A DNA stretch of 64,000 bases from Bacteroidota bacterium (GTDB taxonomy: Bacteria; Bacteroidota; Bacteroidia; AKYH767-A; 2013-40CM-41-45). Made by a program: the position numbers and the translations under genes. The notes below the pieces were generated by a model. It was not told where the DNA came from, ran no database searches, and saw nothing but the letters and a program-made list of their open reading frames with translations. The stretch spans positions 124,001-188,000 of the forward strand of contig QQVM01000005.1 in NCBI GenBank assembly GCA_003389385.1, read 5' to 3'. This document shows, piece by piece, positions 34,949 to 44,150 of this stretch (the stretch's first letter is position 1; the number at the start of each line of letters is the position of its first letter).

Positions 34949-36928
34949 ATGAAATACAACAGAAGCAAATTTACAGATGAGGAACTGCGGGCGATATACA
35001 GGGAACTCCTGTTGCCACGCATGATAGAAGAAAAAATGTTGGTCCTGCTGAGGCAGGGTGTGATTGCCAAATGGTTTTCCGGAATTGGACAGGAAGCTAT
35101 TTCAGTCGGATGCGGACTTGCTTTGAATCAGGATGAATACATTCTTCCCATGCACAGGAATCTCGGTGTGTTTACAAGCAGAAAAATTCCTTTGCATCGT
35201 CTCTTTTCCCAATGGCAGGGAAAAGCCGGAGGATTCACCAAAGGCAGAGACAGATCTTTTCATTTCGGCACACAGGAATTCAGAATTGTTGGAATGATCT
35301 CGCACCTTGGCCCACAAATGGGAATCGCGGATGGAATTGCACTGGCACATAAGAACAGAAAGCAACAGGCTGTTACAGCTGTATTCACAGGCGACGGAGG
35401 AACCAGTGAGGGCGATTTTCATGAAAGTGTAAACGTGGCTGCCGTATGGGACCTCCCGGTCATGTTTATTGTTGAAAACAACGGTTACGGCCTTTCAACT
35501 CCCTCTTCTGAGCAATTTAGAATGAAGAGTTTTGTTGATAAAGGTATTGGATACGGAATTGAAGCCGTTCAGGTGGATGGAAACAACATTCTGGAAACCC
35601 TGGACACCTTCCGGACACTTGCAAAAAGTATCCGGGAAAATCCCAGGCCTGTACTGGTAGAATGCATGACTTTCAGAATGCGAGGACATGAAGAAGCCTC
35701 TGGTACTAAATATGTTCCGGCACAACTATTTGAGGAATGGGGAAAGAAAGATCCTTTGAACAATTATGAGAGTTTTTTACTTGAGCAAAAAGTCTTGTCA
35801 CACTCCGATATTGCTTTGATTCGTAAAGAAATAAAAGGCGAGATCGAAAGCAATTTGGAGATTACTGCTAAAGATCAGTTTCCGGTTCCAGATTCTGAAA
35901 CTGCCCTGCGCGAAGTATATGCTGAACCTGCAGCAGAGCTTATCAAAGCAGGCACAGAAATGCGGACAGAAAAGCGTTTTCTGGATGCCATCACTGATGG
36001 AATGAAACAGGCTATGGAGAAACACTCCGAAATGGTGATTATGGGTCAGGATATTGCCGAGTATGGCGGTGTGTTCAAAGCCACTCAGGGATTTGTAGAA
36101 GCTTTTGGCAAAGACCGAGTGAGGAACACGCCGATTTGCGAATCGGCTATCGTTGGAGCCGCTCAAGGTCTCGCGATTCAGGGTATTCCTTCCATCGTGG
36201 AAATGCAATTCGCGGATTTTGTCACATGTGCATTCAATCAGATTACTAACAATCTTGCTAAAACGCATTTTCGTTGGGGACAAAACGTCAACGTAGTGGT
36301 TCGAATGCCCACAGGAGCTTCAGTAAACGCTGGTCCATTTCATTCCCAGTCGAATGAAGCCTGGTTTACTCACACGCCAGGATTGAAGGTGGTTTATCCT
36401 GCATTTCCGGAAGATGCCAAAGGCCTGTTGATAGCATCGGTAGAGGATCCAAATCCTGTCATGTTTTTTGAACACAAAGCATTGTACAGAAGCGTCAGTG
36501 CTCCGGTTCCGGACGACTATTATACCATAGAAATTGGGAAAGCCCGGCTTGTCAAAGAAGGCAGGGACCTCAGCATAATCACTTACGGTTTAGGAGTACA
36601 TTGGGCGATGGATTACCTGGAAAAACACCCAGATATTTCCGCAGATTTATTGGATATGCGGAGTCTCTTGCCCTGGGATAAAACAGCTGTGACAAAGACA
36701 GTTGAAAAAACGGGACGTGCACTCATACTTCACGAAGACTGCCTCACAGGAGGTTTTGGCGGTGAAATTTCCGCATTCATTTCAGAACATTGCTTCAATT
36801 TTCTGGATGCGCCTGTAGTGCGCTGCGCAAGTCTTGATACGCCAATACCTATGAACAAGGACCTGGAGGCGGATTTTCTTGCGTCAAGCCGCCTAGACGA
36901 GTGTGTGAAGAAAGTTATGAGTTTCTGA
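34949..36928 (+). CDS. 2-oxoacid dehydrogenase E1, fused alpha and beta subunits
   Basis: 659 residues. Residues 1-330 are the E1 alpha part with the thiamine diphosphate motif GDGGTSEGD (from G148) ending in VENNGYGLST; residues from about 335 are the E1 beta part (FLDAITDGMKQAM, GQDIAEYGGVFKATQGF, NTPICESAIVGAAQGLA, FEHKALYRS). The complex would decarboxylate a 2-oxoacid and pass the acyl group to lipoyl-E2. The fused form is common in Bacteroidota and is usually labelled branched-chain or pyruvate dehydrogenase; substrate cannot be settled here. No E2 or E3 gene is adjacent. Confidence 0.93.
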   Translation: MKYNRSKFTDEELRAIYRELLLPRMIEEKMLVLLRQGVIAKWFSGIGQEAISVGCGLALNQDEYILPMHRNLGVFTSRKIPLHRLFSQWQGKAGGFTKGRDRSFHFGTQEFRIVGMISHLGPQMGIADGIALAHKNRKQQAVTAVFTGDGGTSEGDFHESVNVAAVWDLPVMFIVENNGYGLSTPSSEQFRMKSFVDKGIGYGIEAVQVDGNNILETLDTFRTLAKSIRENPRPVLVECMTFRMRGHEEASGTKYVPAQLFEEWGKKDPLNNYESFLLEQKVLSHSDIALIRKEIKGEIESNLEITAKDQFPVPDSETALREVYAEPAAELIKAGTEMRTEKRFLDAITDGMKQAMEKHSEMVIMGQDIAEYGGVFKATQGFVEAFGKDRVRNTPICESAIVGAAQGLAIQGIPSIVEMQFADFVTCAFNQITNNLAKTHFRWGQNVNVVVRMPTGASVNAGPFHSQSNEAWFTHTPGLKVVYPAFPEDAKGLLIASVEDPNPVMFFEHKALYRSVSAPVPDDYYTIEIGKARLVKEGRDLSIITYGLGVHWAMDYLEKHPDISADLLDMRSLLPWDKTAVTKTVEKTGRALILHEDCLTGGFGGEISAFISEHCFNFLDAPVVRCASLDTPIPMNKDLEADFLASSRLDECVKKVMSF

Positions 36929-36949
36929 TTTATTCTAAGACCGAAAAAA

Positions 36950-39265
36950 TCATTGTTCCATTTCCGAAGCAAGCAGTTTTGAATGATCTGCACCTTTCTG
37001 GCTGAGAAGTTCCATCAGTCTTGACATGGATTTTCTGTTCTCGTTCAGGTCAATCGAATTATACACAGACTGCTTTTCTCTTGTAGTAAGATGCCAGCTT
37101 AGTGAAATATCCTGTTCCTTTGTTGGCAATTCGAAAATAATAAAATCGAATGGTGCGTTGAGCCATGATTTGGCGTATTCGTAAGCTTCATCCTGATTGT
37201 AATCCTGAATAGTAAGCAGGTTTCCGTAGATGTTTCCCAATGGAGTAATGATGTTTTCAAGGATAGACATCTTAGGCTTTTCCTCAACCGGTCTGGATTT
37301 TTTTGAATCTCTGATGTCGACAAAAACAACACCACTTGTGTTTTCTTCAATCCAATGCCGGAAAGTATGCAGGAATTTCAAGGTAGTTTTCAGGCCTGTA
37401 TTGTCCCTGATTCCCGCATCCATTACTTGTATGGTCGGACTGCTTGGAAGTGAAACCGCAGGGAGGATATAAGGGAAAGTCGCATTCATTCTCAGTACGG
37501 AGGTGAAGCGGATGTTGTCAGCATGCTGATCTCTGAACAATTTCCTGAATTCGATTTCATCAATTGTTGAATTGAACTTGAAACCGCTGTCAACTTTATG
37601 ATGAGAAAGGTAACTGATTGGCTGGGGAGATATCATCAGCCTCCTTCCATCATTCACAATAGTCGGAGAGAAGACCATCATCGGAATGATTGCTGCAGCC
37701 TCCGGTTCACGGTATGCCGAAAGTCGTTTTTGAAGAACCATCCCGGTATTTTCGTTCAGCTGCTTCTCAAAGGCATATGCCCTGTCTTTTACATGAAGAG
37801 TGTTTCCGTCTCTGAATCTTTGTATGTTGAAAAACAGGTCGCTCACCGTGATTGAAAAGGCAACGGGATTGAGCAAATCCTTTCCGATATTATCCAGACT
37901 CTTTCTGGAGTTGAATGATTTGATGAGTCCGAGTCTTTGCTGAAGAAACAGCTCACGATAGTATGCAGCACCGATAATACCTCCAGAAGCACCTGCGATT
38001 AATTGTGTAGAACGGGTAAATCGATTATTGCTTATGCTGTCTGCAACTTGCATGATACGGAAGGACCATATTGATGCCCTCAATCCGCCTCCTGAACAGT
38101 TTACAAAAACCATTTTAGGCTTGCCAGTCTCGTTGATGAATTTTTCTTTCCATCGATTTAAAATCAGAATCGTACTGTCATAGTCTGCTTTTACCAGGTA
38201 TGGATCATCCAGAGATTTGAATCTTTCTATGCTGTAAGTCGCAGGTTTTTGTGTATAGTCTAATCCGTATGCCTTGTTTTCAGAATAGAATACACCGTAC
38301 TTGGACAGTGTGTTAATTAGTATGAAAAGTGCAATGATAGCAGTTGTCGCCCATGCTTTAAGCCAGAACCTGAATGCACTGCTGAGCATGATCAGCATAG
38401 AAAAGATTAGGATGACAGAAGCTCCTGCAGGAATTTTAAAAAAGCCATAATCTTTAAACAATCCCATTACAATGAATGAAACGAAGACTATGATTTCAAT
38501 TACAGCCGCATTCAGATGGTTCTGTCGAAACACCGAATCCACCATATCACGGGTATAATGGTCTGTCCGGCGAACCAGATTAACTTTGCTGAAGGAGGAG
38601 AGGTATGTATCAACTCTCCAGTAATTCGCCTGCTTTTTTCTTCCGGAAAAAAATCTGCGACCCTTCCTGGGTTTTACTTTTCTTTTTGGATTTAGGTGTT
38701 TTGCAAAAGGAGCGTTGGGATCAGAATCGGAGGATTGTACTCCAAACATCCTGACTATATCTTTATTTGTTCTGAAGAAATATGTGAGCGTAGTGATGAT
38801 GACAACTATCGTTCCTGCTAAAAATCCCATCACTTGCGTAAATACTGTCCATGCTGTTCCGAACTCGTTGTTGAGCTGAAAGGAAACAATATTGTACAGG
38901 TAAGTGAGGATGAAAACGAGAGGGATAATGAAGTTATTAATCGTGTACTTCAAAAAAGGTCTGGAAAGTGTGGCGATAAAAGGGAACCTAAAACCATTCA
39001 CTATGTAACTTGAAATATTGTAAACCATGATAAAGCTTCCGGTAGCGAAGCCCATGATGAAAAATGCTGTGAATCCTACAGTTCCCATGTACTCGGGATC
39101 GAGGAAGAGGTAGGGGATTCCGAAAGTCTTGGAGAAGGAATTTGTAATCCATCCGAAAAGAAAAATCCAGTAAATTAAAAGTACCTGATTTTTCTTAAGC
39201 AATACAATTACCAGCTGTATGGGAAATGAATAGAAAAAACGGGTAAATGCACTACGATTCCACAT
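36950..39265 (-). CDS. Patatin-like phospholipase with multi-pass N-terminal membrane domain
   Basis: 771 residues. Residues 1-165 hold about four membrane helices (VLLIYWIFLFGWI, AFFIMGFATGSFIMVY), a basic loop (KRKVKPRKGRRFFSGRKK, about 195-210) follows, then three more helices near 255-325. The catalytic part begins near 380: oxyanion hole CSGGGLRA, nucleophile elbow GASGG with S427, and the dyad Asp in MDAG (D616). It should split acyl esters of phospholipids at the inner membrane. Patatins usually have DG[GA]; here it is DAG. The gene is convergent with the E1 gene. Biological role unknown. Confidence 0.82.
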   Translation of the reverse strand: MWNRSAFTRFFYSFPIQLVIVLLKKNQVLLIYWIFLFGWITNSFSKTFGIPYLFLDPEYMGTVGFTAFFIMGFATGSFIMVYNISSYIVNGFRFPFIATLSRPFLKYTINNFIIPLVFILTYLYNIVSFQLNNEFGTAWTVFTQVMGFLAGTIVVIITTLTYFFRTNKDIVRMFGVQSSDSDPNAPFAKHLNPKRKVKPRKGRRFFSGRKKQANYWRVDTYLSSFSKVNLVRRTDHYTRDMVDSVFRQNHLNAAVIEIIVFVSFIVMGLFKDYGFFKIPAGASVILIFSMLIMLSSAFRFWLKAWATTAIIALFILINTLSKYGVFYSENKAYGLDYTQKPATYSIERFKSLDDPYLVKADYDSTILILNRWKEKFINETGKPKMVFVNCSGGGLRASIWSFRIMQVADSISNNRFTRSTQLIAGASGGIIGAAYYRELFLQQRLGLIKSFNSRKSLDNIGKDLLNPVAFSITVSDLFFNIQRFRDGNTLHVKDRAYAFEKQLNENTGMVLQKRLSAYREPEAAAIIPMMVFSPTIVNDGRRLMISPQPISYLSHHKVDSGFKFNSTIDEIEFRKLFRDQHADNIRFTSVLRMNATFPYILPAVSLPSSPTIQVMDAGIRDNTGLKTTLKFLHTFRHWIEENTSGVVFVDIRDSKKSRPVEEKPKMSILENIITPLGNIYGNLLTIQDYNQDEAYEYAKSWLNAPFDFIIFELPTKEQDISLSWHLTTREKQSVYNSIDLNENRKSMSRLMELLSQKGADHSKLLASEMEQ

Positions 39266-39359
39266 TGACTAATTGAAGGTATTGATTCCTGTGATTAGGG
39301 AATTAAGATCTCATGTTTATATCTGCGGATTACGCACCTCTGAGTGAAAGGTTATGATA

Positions 39360-41018
39360 TTAACTCCCGTTCATCTTCAGATTCACGATATCCAGTATTT
39401 CTTTTTCAGATTTTCTTGCACTTTCCAGAATTTTCTCTCCTTCAGCCGCTACTTTGGCTACAAACGCTTTGTCGGTCAAACCAGTAGAGTTGATTCTGAC
39501 ATTCAGAAATGCTCCCCTTACTGCAGCATTCGCGCACAGAGCGCCGACACCGGCATCTGTCACTGAATTTGGATTGCCTGTCTCAGTCATGGCCTTGAGC
39601 AAGGCCATGGATTCGAAAGAGAGCTGCATAATCCTGAAAGGCACTTCAATCGCGTTCCTTGTGGCTGTCTGAATTGCTTCACTGCGAAGCTTTTTTTCTT
39701 CTTCACTGCCTTTTGGCATCCCGAACGCATTCATGATTCCGTTAAAGGCATTTGTGTCTTCATCCACCAGGAGTAAAAGCTCATCTTTTAGCTTTTGTCC
39801 TTTTTCTGCCCATTTTGAAAATTCTTCCCAATGATCGTCCCATCCTTTTTTATGCGAAGAGAGATTGGCTACCATTGTTCCAAGCGAAGCACCAAGAGCA
39901 CCTGCATAAGCTGATATCGAACCACCCCCCGGAGCAGGAGACTCAGAAGCTGTTTCATCAGCAAATTCTTTCAGGTTTTTAGAGATGAGGGAGGAAGTTT
40001 CACTTTCCTTCATCCTGTATTCTATGATTCTCTCATCAGGATTGAAAGGGCTGAGTTCATCAAGGCCCATAGACTTTACTGCAATTCGTACCAACTCCCT
40101 TTCTGAAACACCCGCAGACCGATTTTGTTTGCCAAGAAAATATTTACCCGCATCTGTGAGAGCTTTAAGCGGAATCAGTCCGACCAATTCAGAACCTGTC
40201 ACGCGCATTCCGCGATTGAATGCGCTCTTGACACATTCGTCAAAAGCGATGTGCACCGGAGTGATGCTAATATTTGTAAGGTTCATGCTCACTTGTGCGA
40301 TGCCGTATTCTTCAATGAACCAACCGATGGCTTTGACAGCCTTACATGTGCCAGGCTGAACAATTTCTTCCCCTTTTTCATTTTTTACTTTTCTGCCGTT
40401 TTCTCTTACGTCGAATGCGACTGAGTTCGCTCTTCTCACGGAGGTAGTATTCAGGTTCACATTGTACGCTACCAGAAAATCCCTCGCTCCAATCACTGTG
40501 GCTCCGGGGCCGGCAGGAAATTCCACAGGACCGTAATCAGGTTTCCATTCAGGCAGTTTGATCTTGCTGAAGTATCCTTCATATTCTCCCGCCCTGATCA
40601 CCGAAAGATTCTTGCGGGCGGAATTTTTCTGGGCTTCTTCATAGAGATAAACTGGTATTTTGAGTTCATTGCCGACTCTCTCAGCAAGCTTCTGGGCATA
40701 TTTCACTGTTTCTTCCATACTGATTCCGCTGATTGGTATCAGAGGACATACATCGGTTGCTCCCATTCTGGGATGCTCTCCTTTGTGTTTGCTCATGTCA
40801 ATGAGTTCTCCTGCCTTTCTGATTGCCCTAAATGCTGCATCTATGACTTGTTCCGGTTCTCCGACAAGAGTCACAACGGTGCGGTTTGTAGCCTTACCCG
40901 GATCCACATTCAGTAATTTCACTCCTTCTACCGATTCAATCTGTTCGGTGATCTGTCTTATAATATTCATGTCCCTGCCTTCGCTGAAATTCGGAACACA
41001 CTCAATTATTTTTTTCAT
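39360..41018 (-). CDS. ftcD: Glutamate formimidoyltransferase / formimidoyl-THF cyclodeaminase fusion
   Basis: 552 residues. The first ~300 are the formiminotransferase (CVPNFSEGRD, GEHPRMGATDVCPLIP, LVAYNVNLNT); the last ~200 are the cyclodeaminase (APGGGSISAYAGALGASLG). Together they move the formimino group from formiminoglutamate to tetrahydrofolate and release ammonia, the end of histidine breakdown. It is the third gene of a minus-strand run with hutI and a lipoprotein; hutH and hutU are not in the window. The fusion is like the animal and many Bacteroidota enzymes. Confidence 0.95.
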   Translation of the reverse strand: MKKIIECVPNFSEGRDMNIIRQITEQIESVEGVKLLNVDPGKATNRTVVTLVGEPEQVIDAAFRAIRKAGELIDMSKHKGEHPRMGATDVCPLIPISGISMEETVKYAQKLAERVGNELKIPVYLYEEAQKNSARKNLSVIRAGEYEGYFSKIKLPEWKPDYGPVEFPAGPGATVIGARDFLVAYNVNLNTTSVRRANSVAFDVRENGRKVKNEKGEEIVQPGTCKAVKAIGWFIEEYGIAQVSMNLTNISITPVHIAFDECVKSAFNRGMRVTGSELVGLIPLKALTDAGKYFLGKQNRSAGVSERELVRIAVKSMGLDELSPFNPDERIIEYRMKESETSSLISKNLKEFADETASESPAPGGGSISAYAGALGASLGTMVANLSSHKKGWDDHWEEFSKWAEKGQKLKDELLLLVDEDTNAFNGIMNAFGMPKGSEEEKKLRSEAIQTATRNAIEVPFRIMQLSFESMALLKAMTETGNPNSVTDAGVGALCANAAVRGAFLNVRINSTGLTDKAFVAKVAAEGEKILESARKSEKEILDIVNLKMNGS

Positions 41019-41057
41019 GTAAACGATTTTGGCTGATTGATATTTTATTGCAACAAC

Positions 41058-41594
41058 TTATGGCATAAGTCTTACCGTCGCTTTCCTGAAACGAAATTCA
41101 CGTGAAACTTTTTTTGAGTCCTTCACTGCTTCAATAGTTGCAAGCAGAACATTGGGTGATTCAAGTTCATATCTGATTACCTGAGGAAAGTCATGTTGGG
41201 GATTTTCAAAGACAGCAGATTTTTCTGTCGATGCGCTCATCCTGAAAAAAACCGGTTGATTGTCGTTTTGCCCTTCTACCGTGGCAACATAATACACCTC
41301 TCCGGCATCCTTAAAAATCCTTAGCTGCTCTATAAATAAGGTATCATTGCCTTTGACCTGCATTCCTGTACCAGTCATTAAACTGTCTCCCTGAAGAGTC
41401 CATTCTTCCCGCATCAAGACTTCCTTTTGGGAGTTTTCCCAAGTACCTGACATCCAGGATAAGAAGGCAAGATCGGATTGTGACGATTGCGTATTCTTCA
41501 AGTCAGATGAATTCTTGCATGAAAATGCGAAAATGAAAATTGCTAAAAAAGCCGGAGCAAATTTTATAAGGTGCTTAGAATTTATACAGCTCAT
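41058..41594 (-). CDS. DUF6265-like lipoprotein between hutI and ftcD
   Basis: 178 residues with a lipoprotein-type signal (about 1-26, FIFAFSCKN). The mature part is a beta-barrel-like fold with FLSWMSGTWE near residue 45, REEWTLQGDSLMTGTG, RIFKDAGEVYYVATV and ENPQHDFPQVIRYEL, the pattern of DUF6265 (fatty-acid-binding-like) proteins. Its ATG lies 20 bases inside the end of hutI in another frame, so translation is coupled to a histidine-degradation enzyme. Why an envelope lipoprotein is there is not known. Confidence 0.75.
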   Translation of the reverse strand: MSCINSKHLIKFAPAFLAIFIFAFSCKNSSDLKNTQSSQSDLAFLSWMSGTWENSQKEVLMREEWTLQGDSLMTGTGMQVKGNDTLFIEQLRIFKDAGEVYYVATVEGQNDNQPVFFRMSASTEKSAVFENPQHDFPQVIRYELESPNVLLATIEAVKDSKKVSREFRFRKATVRLMP

Positions 41595-42852
41595 TTTTTG
41601 ATACTGATTTTCCGTTTATAACAACTGTGTCTATGAGATTTGACCCGAAGGCGTAAGGGAGGAAGTTATAGGTGGGGATTGCCTGAGTGATAAAGAAACT
41701 GGCTTTCTTTCCTCTGCAGATGCTGCCGTACTTTTCGCTCAGTCCAATGGCCCTTGCTGAATTTGTGGTGGCCGCGATTATTGCTTCATCCGGAGTCATT
41801 TTGTACATGATACATGCAAGTGATACCATTTGATTCATGTTGCCGCTTGGACAGGAGCCCGGATTGTAGTCGCTCGAAAGTGCCACTGCGCAACCTGCCT
41901 CTATCATTTTTCTGACAGGAGGATTTTTCAGTCCGAGAAAGAACTGTGCTCCTGGCAGCACTACCGGAATGGTTTCAGAGTCAGCAAGCATTCTGATGTC
42001 CTCTTCATTTGCAAATTCCAGGTGATCCACAGAAACAGCTCCGCTCATGATTCCGGCTTTAATTCCTCCGCTGTGACTGAGTTGTTCAGCATGAACTTTT
42101 GGCAACATTCCATGGGCCTTTGCTGCTTCCAGTATTTCTTTAGTCTCATCAGCACTGAAATAATTTTGCTCACAGAAAACGTCACAGAATTCCGCAAGGC
42201 CATGTTTTTGTATTTCCGGCATTACTTCCCTGATGAGTACTGATATGTATTCCTTTTTATTTCCCTTAAATTCTGAAGGGACGGCATGCGCGCCGAGAAA
42301 AGTTGACCTGATTGCAAGCGGTCCGGATTCAGCAAGCTTTTTAATAACCCGCAACATTTTCAATTCGCTTTCCGGACTAAGGCCGTACCCGCTCTTGATT
42401 TCTAAAGCTACCGTGCCCAGCATTGCCACTTCCTTCAGACGTCTTGCAGCTGATTCCAATAGTTCAGGTTCACTTGCTTTTCGAAGACGTTCGGCTGAGT
42501 TTAGAATGCCTCCACCTCTTAAAGCTATTTCCTCATATGAAAGTCCTTTAATCCTGTCGGTGAATTCTTTTTCCCTGCTGCCTGCAAAAACTATGTGTGT
42601 ATGCGAATCAATCCAGCCAGGCATGAGAGTTCCGCCTTTTGCATCAAGTTCCTGAATGCCGCGATTTTCATTTCGCAATCGGGCAAGTGTATCTGAATCG
42701 GATTTGCCAAAGTCATGGATTTCATCTCCATGGACAAGAAGATAGGCCTCCTCGATGCAATTAAGCCGGGACATCTCTTTTCCGCTATACTTAATTTTCG
42801 GATTATCCTCAGTATGAACCAGGGACTTAATGTTGCTGATTAGTAAACTCAA
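41575..42852 (-). CDS. hutI: Imidazolonepropionase
   Basis: 425 residues, an amidohydrolase that opens imidazolone propionate to formiminoglutamate, which FtcD then uses. Visible: the metal-binding HTHIV after PGWIDS, IKSGYGL, STFLGAHAVP, PKVHAEQLSHSGG, VDHLEFANEEDI, LPGAQFFLG and the late Asp in SSDYNPGS. The start is TTG at 42852; no ATG lies between it and the first conserved strand. A -7-like box (TAATTTCG, 42882-42875) lies 22 bases upstream. The end overlaps the next gene by 20 bases. Confidence 0.95.
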   Translation of the reverse strand: MSLLISNIKSLVHTEDNPKIKYSGKEMSRLNCIEEAYLLVHGDEIHDFGKSDSDTLARLRNENRGIQELDAKGGTLMPGWIDSHTHIVFAGSREKEFTDRIKGLSYEEIALRGGGILNSAERLRKASEPELLESAARRLKEVAMLGTVALEIKSGYGLSPESELKMLRVIKKLAESGPLAIRSTFLGAHAVPSEFKGNKKEYISVLIREVMPEIQKHGLAEFCDVFCEQNYFSADETKEILEAAKAHGMLPKVHAEQLSHSGGIKAGIMSGAVSVDHLEFANEEDIRMLADSETIPVVLPGAQFFLGLKNPPVRKMIEAGCAVALSSDYNPGSCPSGNMNQMVSLACIMYKMTPDEAIIAATTNSARAIGLSEKYGSICRGKKASFFITQAIPTYNFLPYAFGSNLIDTVVINGKSVSKNELYKF

Positions 42853-42874
42853 GGTAAATGGATAAATTCGGGTC

Positions 42875-42882
42875 CGAAATTA
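42875..42882 (-). promoter_or_regulatory. -7 promoter box before hutI
   Basis: Minus-strand TAATTTCG, one base from TAnnTTTG, 22 bases before the TTG start of hutI. It ends where the open frame of the divergent FAD oxidoreductase begins (42884). Confidence 0.4.
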
Positions 42883-42886
42883 AGCA

Positions 42887-44047
42887 ATTCAAATCAACTC
42901 CGGGTCATCATACAAAGACATTATCATCGCAGGCGCCGGACCAGCCGGATGCACTGCGGCCTTGAAGTTGCGCAAGAGTGGACTTTCCATTTTATTGATT
43001 GACAAGAATACTTTTCCCCGTGATAAAGTCTGCGGAGATGCCATCGGAGGCAGAGCCGTCAGAGTTCTATCGATGCTCGATCCTTCATTTCCAGAAATGC
43101 TTGAAAAGCTCGAAGGTGTGAACAAATCAGCCGGGTGGAAACTCTATGCTCCCAATGGCAAAAGTGTTGAATTACATTTTACGTACCCAGGCCATGTGGC
43201 AAGACGGCAGGACTTCGATAACTTTTTGTTCAGGCTGGTAAAAGATTCAGGAAAAATTGAAATCAGGGAAGGCTTTCAGTTAAAAGATGTTCATGCAGGC
43301 GGAAATTTTATCAACATCACAAACGATCTCGGAGAAAGCTACCATTCAAAACTCCTGATAGCATGCGACGGAGCACAATCTGTTGTTGCCAAAAGACTTG
43401 CAAAATTTCGTGTAGATCTTTCGCACTACAGCGGTGCTGTTAGAGCCTACTATACAAACATCAAAGGAATCTATGACAAGGAAATGATAGAAATTCATCT
43501 GCTGAAAAAATATCTTCCCGGATATTTCTGGCTTTTTCCTCTCGACGAAAACAGTGCTAATGTCGGATTTGGAATGCTCTCCTCAGACATAGCGAGGCGA
43601 AAGATTAATCTCAAAGCCGCGATGGAAGAAATTATTTACAATAGTCCGGCTCTTAAAGACAGGTTCAAAGAATCGATTCGAACCAGTGATATCTCAGGAT
43701 TCGGCCTTCCTTTAGGTGGAAGAGATATGGAAATTTCAGGAGAGCGCTTCATGCTTTGCGGAGATGCGGCTTCGCTCATTGATCCTCTGAACGGTGAGGG
43801 AATAGGCAATGCGATGCTCAGCGGTTTGCTTGCAGGTGAACAGGCTTTGAAATGTTTCGAATCGGATAATTTCAGTGTTAAAATGATGAAACATTACGAT
43901 GACTCTGTGAAACATAATTTAACGGCTGAATTGAAGAAAAAGCTCACTTTGCAAAGACTCTTCAACAGATCCTGGCTCATCAACGGTATGGTGAATGCCG
44001 GCCTAAGATTTCCGCTTATTAAACATTTCATCGGCAGGCATTTATAA
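42887..44047 (+). CDS. FAD-dependent oxidoreductase (geranylgeranyl-reductase-like), no canonical start codon
   Basis: About 386 residues if read from the ATT at 42887. The FAD-binding DIIIAGAGPAGCTAAL motif is coded from 42917, yet the frame from the stop at 42881 to there has no ATG, GTG or TTG; the first standard start (TTG 42962) would remove the GxGxxG motif. Other family marks are intact: PRDKVCGDAIGGRA, the second FAD site LCGDAASLIDPLNGEGIGNAM, and YFWLFPL. Choices are a rare ATT (42887) or ATC (42893) start, or a sequence error joining the ATG at 42858 in another frame. Such enzymes reduce isoprenoid chains or hydroxylate small molecules; substrate unknown. Confidence 0.8.
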   Translation: MQINSGSSYKDIIIAGAGPAGCTAALKLRKSGLSILLIDKNTFPRDKVCGDAIGGRAVRVLSMLDPSFPEMLEKLEGVNKSAGWKLYAPNGKSVELHFTYPGHVARRQDFDNFLFRLVKDSGKIEIREGFQLKDVHAGGNFINITNDLGESYHSKLLIACDGAQSVVAKRLAKFRVDLSHYSGAVRAYYTNIKGIYDKEMIEIHLLKKYLPGYFWLFPLDENSANVGFGMLSSDIARRKINLKAAMEEIIYNSPALKDRFKESIRTSDISGFGLPLGGRDMEISGERFMLCGDAASLIDPLNGEGIGNAMLSGLLAGEQALKCFESDNFSVKMMKHYDDSVKHNLTAELKKKLTLQRLFNRSWLINGMVNAGLRFPLIKHFIGRHL

Positions 44048-44150
44048 AATCTCTTTTTGTAACGTATCTCAATTTCTTTAACAAAATCACGTTAATTTTT
44101 AATTAAAATCAACAACTTTCAAGTTTGGCTTTTGCCTAATTTCACATCCT

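Noticed and set aside
42889..43125. Minus-strand frame over the start of the FAD oxidoreductase
   Set aside because: Covers the conserved FAD-binding region of the real gene and shows no domain of its own.
44121..44144. TTTG plus TAATTTCA as a promoter for aroC
   Set aside because: The two elements are only about nine bases apart and the -7 match has two mismatches.
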